Below, in pieces: positions 59,315 through 64,000 of a stretch of 64,000 nt of DNA. Below the pieces are notes generated by a model. It made no database searches. It was not told the origin of the DNA and saw only the letters and a program-made list of their open reading frames with translations. Where the stretch lies: positions 62,001 to 126,000 of the forward strand of contig CACFNH010000001.1 in assembly GCA_902567685.1 (NCBI GenBank), in the 5' to 3' direction. Positions within the stretch are counted from its first letter, which is position 1; each line of letters opens with the position of its first letter. Both the position numbers and the translations under genes were made by a program. The DNA comes from an uncultured Pelagibacteraceae bacterium (lineage in GTDB: Bacteria > Pseudomonadota > Alphaproteobacteria > Pelagibacterales > Pelagibacteraceae).

Positions 59315-60525
59315 TATTTTTTGTTACAATAAATAAAATAAATATAAGAAAAGATACAAGACAACAAGAAAACAAAAAAAGAAATCTGAAAAGCAAATAT
59401 TTCACTAAAGCCTAAAAACTGCACAAAATCTATTATTAAACCAATGCCCCATTGTGTTACAAAAATACCTATAAAAAGAATTAAATTATATGAAGTAAAG
59501 GCTTTTCCAGCCAAATATTTTGGAAAAGCAAGAGCAACCGCTGGCTGAGTTAAAGATAGAGAAATAGTACTTAAAATATAGATTGTCCAATGAATGGAGC
59601 CTGCCTTAGAACCTAGTAAAATAATTATAAATAAAACCAAAAAACTAACAGGCAAACCAAATTTTAATAATTTCATTGTTCCTAACCCGCTGCTTGATAA
59701 TTTTGGTAAAATGTATCCCCATAAAAAAAAAGCTACTAGCATTGTAACATTAATCCAAAAAAGACCTGTAGCGCTTTCAAAGGGAGTATACCCCGAAACC
59801 CTGGTCATCCACGGGCCAGCCCATAAAGTAAGTATTGCAAACATTCCTCCGTAATTAAATATACCGATAGGAATTAGACTTCTAAAAAAATTATTTCTCC
59901 AAACTTCTGCTAAAGAACCCGCATTATCATTATTTTCTTTATTTTGGTCTTCCCAACTAGGAGCAATTAATAAAATTAAGACAATACAAATAAGCGTTAG
60001 AAAAGCTAATCCGCCAAACACCATTCTCCAGCCATAATCTGGTAACAACAGTTGAACAGGTAAGGATGAACAAATATAACCAAATGATCCTACCATTAGC
60101 ATCCATGAATTCAGTCTTTGTTGATATTTGTCTGCAAACCATATTCTATACGCTGTTAATGGTCCCATTAAACAAGCACTAACCCCAACTCCGATTAAAA
60201 CTCTTGATATAAAAAGACTAGAGAAATTTTTTGATAATGCAAAAGCTGTAACACCAATAAAAGCTATTAATAAAAAAGAAGAAACAATTTTTTTTGGACC
60301 ATGTTTATCAAGCAAGTATCCGAGCGGAATCTGCATGGAGCCAAAACCTAAAAAATACCCACCAGCCAAAAGACCAAGATCAGCGGCTTGTAGGCTAAAT
60401 TGAGATGTTAATACAGGCGAAAGAGTTGCAGTAATTGCTCTAAGAAGAGTTGATAAAAAATAACCAAAAGCAAATACAAGAAAAACTAAAACCGCTTTTT
60501 TTGTCGGTAAAATATATTTTTCCAT
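59314..60525 (-). CDS. major facilitator superfamily transporter
   Basis: 403 residues with about twelve membrane segments. The loop 2-3 motif is GYLLDKHGPKKI near 70, and the RVLIGVGVSACLMGPLTAYRIWF segment near 110-130 resembles motif B/C of MFS antiporters and sugar-phosphate or organic-anion carriers. Substrate unknown. It lies between the TRAP genes (9-base gap) and the hydrolase, which may share a pathway with it. Confidence 0.85.
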   Translation of the reverse strand: MEKYILPTKKAVLVFLVFAFGYFLSTLLRAITATLSPVLTSQFSLQAADLGLLAGGYFLGFGSMQIPLGYLLDKHGPKKIVSSFLLIAFIGVTAFALSKNFSSLFISRVLIGVGVSACLMGPLTAYRIWFADKYQQRLNSWMLMVGSFGYICSSLPVQLLLPDYGWRMVFGGLAFLTLICIVLILLIAPSWEDQNKENNDNAGSLAEVWRNNFFRSLIPIGIFNYGGMFAILTLWAGPWMTRVSGYTPFESATGLFWINVTMLVAFFLWGYILPKLSSSGLGTMKLLKFGLPVSFLVLFIIILLGSKAGSIHWTIYILSTISLSLTQPAVALAFPKYLAGKAFTSYNLILFIGIFVTQWGIGLIIDFVQFLGFSEIFAFQISFFVFLLSCIFSYIYFIYCNKK

Positions 60526-60534
60526 TTATTTAAA

Positions 60535-63195
60535 TTAAAAATTTAAAGATATATCTCGGTGATAAGAATTACATTTTGCAACAAACTTAGCTTGATCTTT
60601 AGTCAAACGGGACTGAAGTCTTAAACCTATATTGTTTTTTATCACTAAGTTATATTTTTCAAGTGCTGGCATTAAATTTTTTGCTGCATCTTTTCTCCAG
60701 TTAACTTCTTTATTAAATAATTCAAAGACTTCTATGCTTGTATCTGAAATTTTATTGGTTTCTTTGTTTTCGCTATCAAGTAAAGATAATAAATCGTCTA
60801 ATCTATTTGCAAATTCTTCGGTTCCTGAAATTTCTCCAAGTTTATCAAAAAGACTTTCTATAATTGAGATCGAATTTTCATAATTTTGATTATCAATATT
60901 TTTCTTTATATTGTTTATATCTGGAGAAAGTTCGCTTAACTTATCGTGATCTTTTATAAACATAGCAATTTGATCTAGGTTGTCGTATGCTTCATCAACA
61001 TTTTTTCTATATCTTTTCGTCAGTGTATTTTTAGTTTTATAAAGAGCCTCAAATTCTTTATTTGTTGAAGACCAGTTTGCTGGGATTTTTTCAGTTATTT
61101 CTTTAATCTCTAATTTATGATCTTCAATCTTCAATTCAATTTTATTTTTTGCAGCTACACTATCTTTTTTATCTTTGTCTAAATTTCTAATTTCAGCTTC
61201 TAATTTTTCTATTCTATTATTCAATTTTCTAGTTTTTTTCTCTATTTTTCTTACACTGAAGTGAAGTTCTCTATAATCTTCGGTAAACAAATCGTATTCT
61301 TTTTCGGTTTTTTGAAGTTTTCTAACTAAAGCAAAAGTTCCTAATGCATTTTCAAAGTGTTCCTCAAAAATATCTAATTTGTCATTAGGAAGATTTGAAG
61401 GAGTCGATTGTTGAAAGTCTTTAATAGCAGTTGTTATTTCCTGTTCTTTATTATTATAAATAGGAAACTTATATTCTTGTAAACAATGCTGAAGTTTAGG
61501 ATTCATGGGAGGCGGAGCTACATGAGATGTTAAGTATGTTCTTGCTGGTAGATAATTTACTAAACTTGGATAAAAACCTACGATTCCAAGTCCTATTAGC
61601 TGCAATATTATGAAAGGAACAACGCCTTTCCAAATATTTAGAGTTGTAACGAACTTAGGCGCAACACCTTTTAAATAAAATAAAGCAAAGCCAAATGGAG
61701 GTGTTAAGAAAGAGGTTTGCAAATTCATACCAATCATTACACCTAACCAAATTGCGCTAACATTAGCGCCGGTTTCAGCTAATAATATTGGTGCAATAAT
61801 AGGAACAACGACTACGGCAATCTCTATAAAATCAAGGAAAAAACCTAATAAAAAGATTACTGCCATCACAACAATAAACTGAGTCCAAAATCCTCCTGGT
61901 AAATCTTGTAAAAAATCTCTTACTAATTCTTCTCCTCCAAAAGCTCTGAAGCCTGAGGTCAACATCGCTGCTCCTAGAAGAATAATAAAAACCATCGATG
62001 TAGTTACACAAGTTTCTGTAACAACTTCCTTTAAAACATTATCAACCTTATAAGCTCTCCAAAAACTCCAAGAAATTCCAATTAAAAAGATAATAGTAAA
62101 AAAACCGGTAACTAAAATTGCAGTTAAGTTTCTAGTTTCTAGAGCTTTAATATTTAAGTTAAAATTATTTGAAATTATAAAAATCGGAATTAATGACACA
62201 ATAGTTATTATCAACGGATAAAAAGCATTTTTTTTACCTTGATGAAGACGATATCCTGCCATCAAGGTTGCCCCTATTGCTCCAATAGAACCAGCTTGAT
62301 TTACGGTTGCTATACCCATTAATATTGATCCAAGGACCGCAAAAATTAACGCAAGGGGTGGGATTATAACTATAACTACTTTTAACCAAAATTTAAGATC
62401 TAATTCGCCTTTAAATGGAACAGGTGGAGCTGCTTTAGGATTTAATCTTGCATATACAAAAACATACAACATATACAAACCAACTAATACTAACCCTGGC
62501 AGTAACGCTCCAAGAAACATATCTCCAGCACTTGTGGAGCCCACCCTAAGCTCACCAGGCATGTTAAACGCTCCAGTAAGTAATTTATAATCTGCCTGTC
62601 TCATTGTATTTGCAACATCAGAAGCACTGGCTAATTGATCGGCTATAATAATTAAAACAATTGATGGAGGTATTATTTGACCAAGTGTTCCAGACGAACA
62701 GACAATTCCGCTCGCAAGACTTTTGTCATATTTGTTATTCAACATAGTAGGCAATGAGATTAGACCCATTGCAATTACTGTTGCTCCAACTATACCTGTT
62801 GTTGCTGCAAGCAAAGCTCCAACAAAAATTACTGAAATTCCAAGTCCTCCGGGAATAGGACCAAATAATTGACCCATAGTTACCAAAAGATCTTCTGCAA
62901 TTTTAGATTTTTGCAGCATTATCCCCATAAAAATAAACAAAGGTATTGCAATTAGAGTATCGGTCTCTACATCCCAATAGTTGCTCCTAAAGTTAGTAAT
63001 ACCTGCTGTTAACCACTCTATCGGACCATCAGTTGCAAAATAAGCGCTAGCATTTCCTTCAAAAAGATATCCAAAAAAAGCTGCAAGACCTATTGAAATT
63101 ATGGCTGAGCCAGGTAATGCAAAAGCAACGGGGAATCCTGAAGCTAATGCTCCTATCATTATTAATACAAGTAAAGTTAAAAATAAATGTTCCAT
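60535..63195 (-). CDS. TRAP transporter large permease (DctM) with a long C-terminal helical tail
   Basis: 886 residues, twice the usual 430. The membrane part (to about 560) has the DctM features: SGFPVAFALPGSA, IPLFIFMGIMLQKSKIAEDLL, GATVIAMGLISLP, IIPPSIVLIIIADQ and QTSFLTPPFGFALFYLKGVAP. It also has extra membrane segments in its middle. The remaining about 320 residues are soluble, charged and helical, with a strong coiled-coil pattern near 640-720. The tail is in-frame and shows no damage. It should move a solute (often a carboxylate) with sodium together with the small permease and a periplasmic binding protein not in the window. Substrate not readable. Confidence 0.88.
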   Translation of the reverse strand: MEHLFLTLLVLIMIGALASGFPVAFALPGSAIISIGLAAFFGYLFEGNASAYFATDGPIEWLTAGITNFRSNYWDVETDTLIAIPLFIFMGIMLQKSKIAEDLLVTMGQLFGPIPGGLGISVIFVGALLAATTGIVGATVIAMGLISLPTMLNNKYDKSLASGIVCSSGTLGQIIPPSIVLIIIADQLASASDVANTMRQADYKLLTGAFNMPGELRVGSTSAGDMFLGALLPGLVLVGLYMLYVFVYARLNPKAAPPVPFKGELDLKFWLKVVIVIIPPLALIFAVLGSILMGIATVNQAGSIGAIGATLMAGYRLHQGKKNAFYPLIITIVSLIPIFIISNNFNLNIKALETRNLTAILVTGFFTIIFLIGISWSFWRAYKVDNVLKEVVTETCVTTSMVFIILLGAAMLTSGFRAFGGEELVRDFLQDLPGGFWTQFIVVMAVIFLLGFFLDFIEIAVVVVPIIAPILLAETGANVSAIWLGVMIGMNLQTSFLTPPFGFALFYLKGVAPKFVTTLNIWKGVVPFIILQLIGLGIVGFYPSLVNYLPARTYLTSHVAPPPMNPKLQHCLQEYKFPIYNNKEQEITTAIKDFQQSTPSNLPNDKLDIFEEHFENALGTFALVRKLQKTEKEYDLFTEDYRELHFSVRKIEKKTRKLNNRIEKLEAEIRNLDKDKKDSVAAKNKIELKIEDHKLEIKEITEKIPANWSSTNKEFEALYKTKNTLTKRYRKNVDEAYDNLDQIAMFIKDHDKLSELSPDINNIKKNIDNQNYENSISIIESLFDKLGEISGTEEFANRLDDLLSLLDSENKETNKISDTSIEVFELFNKEVNWRKDAAKNLMPALEKYNLVIKNNIGLRLQSRLTKDQAKFVAKCNSYHRDISLNF

Positions 63196-63198
63196 AAT

Positions 63199-64000
63199 TT
63201 AATTTTTTAAAAGTGTGTGAGTGCTACTCATAAAATAACTTGTAAATTGAGTTAGCATAGATACAGCAAATACAGCTAAATAAACTGCCATCAAATAAAG
63301 TAAGTACAATCCATTAGAACCTTGCTGGGTAATCTCAAAAGACATAACCGGGCCATTAATAATGCTTGCTTTGCCGCCCATTCCTAAAAATATAACTATA
63401 AGACAAAGTGGAATTCCTAATACCAATGATCCCATAGAGTTTGTCCATGCTTTTTTTCTTTCGGAAAAACCAGTGTACAAAACATCAACACGAACATGAC
63501 CTTCATGCATTAAAGCGTAGGCGCTTGCAAAAAGATAAAGAGCTGAATACCAAAAACGAACTAGATCTCCTTGAAAAGCTTGTTCATACTCAAAAATGAA
63601 CCTAGATAAAACAATTGAAAATTCACTGGCAACTACCAAAATAGCTAACCAAATGAAACCTACTGTTCTTGTAAAATATCCAATTACGAATGAAATTAAT
63701 ATTAAAGGGAAATGAACAAACGTAATTCTAAAATTTGGAATAACTAATTTAACTCTTAAAGTTTCACCTAAAATTGGTCCAACTAATTTTTCAACAACCA
63801 TAAATGAAATTAATAAATCTGCTGCTCCAACTATTAAAACAGCCCAGAAAGAAGATCGGATAACATAGGCAGTAAATTTAGTAAGAATTTTTGCATCATG
63901 TTCTAAGCTTTGATTAATAGACTTTAAAACATAAAAGATTACTAATAGTACTGAAATAAAATAAAAAAATAACTGAATAAAAGCAAGAAATAGTACAGAT
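63199..64000 (-). CDS. TRAP transporter small permease (DctQ), 5' end cut by the window
   Basis: The frame stays open from the stop at 63199 to the right edge, at least 266 codons. An ATG at 63801 exists, but upstream sequence in frame codes for two further membrane segments (FFYFISVLLVIFYVL and SFWAVLIVGAADLLISF), so the real start lies beyond the window. The part in the window has about six membrane segments, including AYALMHEGHVRVDVLY with the RVD motif typical of DctQ. It is longer than the common 160-200 residues. It pairs with the large permease 3 bases downstream. Confidence 0.85.
   Translation of the reverse strand, partial: SVLFLAFIQLFFYFISVLLVIFYVLKSINQSLEHDAKILTKFTAYVIRSSFWAVLIVGAADLLISFMVVEKLVGPILGETLRVKLVIPNFRITFVHFPLILISFVIGYFTRTVGFIWLAILVVASEFSIVLSRFIFEYEQAFQGDLVRFWYSALYLFASAYALMHEGHVRVDVLYTGFSERKKAWTNSMGSLVLGIPLCLIVIFLGMGGKASIINGPVMSFEITQQGSNGLYLLYLMAVYLAVFAVSMLTQFTSYFMSSTHTLLKN

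Overview
The window is about 70% A+T, almost without non-coding DNA, with most neighbouring genes abutting or overlapping by 1-17 bases. Gene orders (argH-lptM-lysA, tyrA-hisC, metX-metW, rplU-rpmA-obgE-proB-proA-nadD-rsfS, atpHAGDC, mdh/sucCDAB-lpd, sdhCDAB, ffh-rpsP-trmD-rplS) and protein types (SUV3-like helicase, CarD, Coq7, MmsA, TRAP permeases) point to a streamlined marine alphaproteobacterium of the SAR11/Pelagibacterales kind. That placement is inferred from gene content and composition, not from a tree. No stretch over 300 bases lacks a gene; the longest gaps are 148-308, 4327-4538 and 14999-15189, each holding regulatory signals. No insertion sequence, prophage or CRISPR array was seen.

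Layout. 1-4326: edge of an aminotransferase, then helicase-terB-fdxA-carD, then a self-contained transcription unit for a 24-residue Lys/Arg peptide. 4539-9455: acyl-CoA synthetase, tRNA-Leu(CAA), small membrane proteins, dsbB, coq7, an HNH nuclease and an esterase. 9580-14998: arginine and lysine synthesis (argH with a frameshift, lptM, lysA, plsC) and aromatic/histidine-type genes (tyrA, hisC). 15101-24278: a SAM-II riboswitch with terminator in front of metX-metW-gloB, then the L21/L27-obgE-proBA-nadD-rsfS-ctpA-rppH run. 24268-56654: about 32 kb on the minus strand holding F1 ATPase, priA, the 2-oxoglutarate/succinyl-CoA block, a 4-gene AT-richer cassette, mdh, mmsA, sdh, asd, leuBDC, a trmD-rplS fused frame, rpsP and ffh. 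56655-64000: a GC-richer hairpin region, dapF-ftsY, a hydrolase, an MFS carrier and a TRAP transporter cut by the window end.

How the genes work together. Much of the window is central energy metabolism: the TCA enzymes from 2-oxoglutarate to oxaloacetate (SucAB-Lpd, SucCD, Sdh, Mdh) lie beside the catalytic half of ATP synthase. MmsA makes propionyl-CoA or acetyl-CoA. Amino-acid synthesis (Leu, Lys/DAP, Arg, Met, Pro, aromatic) fills most of the rest, with methionine synthesis controlled by SAM.

Most notable: (i) both membrane anchors of succinate dehydrogenase have lost the residues that bind heme b in E. coli (His to Gln and His to Tyr), suggesting a heme-free complex II; (ii) the Lys/Arg micropeptide unit with its own promoter, Shine-Dalgarno sequence and terminator; (iii) a cassette inserted between mdh and sucC that reads as oxidise, aminate, acylate, transfer; (iv) two poly-A runs one base longer than expected, one breaking argH and one fusing trmD to rplS; (v) a SAM-II aptamer whose 3' strand can form an antiterminator against the metX terminator; (vi) an unassigned hairpin-rich element upstream of ffh.
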